Source of the DNA: a virus
Virus record (IMG/VR): IMGVR_UViG_3300042154_000908
Span: 1 to 33,089 of that record
Reading direction: 5' to 3' (one strand)
DNA: 33,089 bases
Shown here: positions 32,652 through 33,089 of the stretch, piece by piece
How positions within the stretch are numbered: the first letter of the stretch is position 1
Layout: the number at the start of each line of letters is the position of its first letter
Made by a program: the position numbers and the translations under genes
The notes under the pieces: generated by a model
What the model was told of the DNA's origin: nothing
The model's input: only the letters and a program-made list of their open reading frames with translations
The model's database searches: none

Positions 32652-33089
32652 ATGAGTGCTCAAGTATTTAATTTGTTCCCGACACCACTGTATGTAAACA
32701 CATACCCTGGAGATACTACTGAAATAGTAAAGTATTTTGATTCTGCTGAGATGAATGAGACCAATCCTGGTTATGGAATGATCTCAAAAAACAGCTATAT
32801 CATTGATAGCCCAGTATGTGCTCCATTGTCTAATTGGATAATGGGATGTTTCAAAGAATTTGCGACTGAAGTAATGCGTTATGATTACAAAGAATTACAG
32901 TTTGCTCAATCTTGGCTAACATATAAAATGCCAGGACAATTTCATAAAGCACATACTCATCCAAACACACTTATAGCAGGGGTATTTTATTATGATAGAC
33001 AAGAGGATGATGCCGCTATCTGTTTTAGCAAAGAAGCTAAATCATTTAATCGTTCATATTTTGAACCATCATTACTTCCAGATTATAAT
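32652..33089 (+). CDS. Putative 2OG-Fe(II) oxygenase, HxH-type (cut by window end)
   Basis: The frame is open from the ATG at 32652 to the last base, giving 146 residues with no stop. The N-terminus AQVFNLFPTPLYVNTYPGD has the FPTPLY pattern of the same putative oxygenase group as the gene before it. The metal-site region is FHKAHTHPNTLIAGVFYYD with H101 and H103. The distal His and Arg would lie beyond the window. Its identity to the preceding protein is low apart from these motifs, so they are old relatives rather than a fresh duplicate. Confidence 0.82.
   Translation, partial: MSAQVFNLFPTPLYVNTYPGDTTEIVKYFDSAEMNETNPGYGMISKNSYIIDSPVCAPLSNWIMGCFKEFATEVMRYDYKELQFAQSWLTYKMPGQFHKAHTHPNTLIAGVFYYDRQEDDAAICFSKEAKSFNRSYFEPSLLPDYN

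Noticed and set aside
1-33089. CRISPR arrays, insertion sequences, integrase or attachment sites, tRNA genes
   Set aside because: I looked for regularly spaced palindromic repeats, transposase motifs and tRNA-like folds in the gaps and found none. The direct repeats present are all within coding regions.

Overview
This window is about 33 kb of a tailed, contractile-tail (T4-like myovirus) phage genome, or of a prophage or environmental contig of that kind. All 30 genes I can support lie on the + strand and cover about 97% of the sequence. Diagnostic proteins are a two-domain large terminase, a gp20-type portal, a gp21-type prohead protease, an acidic scaffold, a gp23-type major capsid protein and gp13/gp14/gp15-type neck and tail-completion proteins. 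The DNA is AT-rich. Start codons mostly follow A/T-rich leaders without a Shine-Dalgarno sequence, which fits a Bacteroidota host; this is inference, and no host gene is present. PhoH, several 2-oxoglutarate/Fe(II) dioxygenases and fibre proteins rich in Gly-Ser-Phe-Thr repeats resemble what is known from aquatic T4-like phages.

Layout. 14-3576: packaging motor and portal. 3611-6494: five genes of unknown function between portal and protease, the position of prohead-core genes in T4. 6505-10099: protease, scaffold, major capsid, closed by a strong intrinsic terminator. 10175-11251: three small genes (unknown, probable C1q/TNF-like beta-sandwich, 35-residue membrane protein), closed by a second terminator. 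11315-11983: phoH. 12018-14904: neck and tail-completion genes. 14904-22843: fibre or adhesin genes made of repeated beta modules, two ending in S74-type self-cleaving chaperone domains. 22845-29734: two giant paralogous proteins that I read as strings of six-bladed kelch-type propellers (four and three propellers). 29772-30832: two genes of unknown role. 30836-33089: four consecutive 2OG-Fe(II) dioxygenase-like genes, the last cut by the window edge.

How it works together. TerL pumps DNA through the portal into a head shaped by the scaffold and gp23, with gp21 cleaving scaffold and capsid. gp13/gp14 seal the neck and gp15 caps the tail. Fibres and propellers probably decorate the tail tip or head and make host contact. 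The dioxygenases could hydroxylate a virion or host protein; that is a guess.

The most striking non-coding signal is the octamer ATATTTAT. I find 13 exact copies in the roughly 0.9 kb of intergenic DNA and only one inside a gene. It sits at the head of each apparent transcription unit and directly after both terminators. It is nearly the reverse complement of the T4 late promoter TATAAATA, yet it precedes genes on the + strand, so I read it as this phage's own late promoter element. The sheath and tube genes (18, 19), which lie between 17 and 20 in T4, are absent here.
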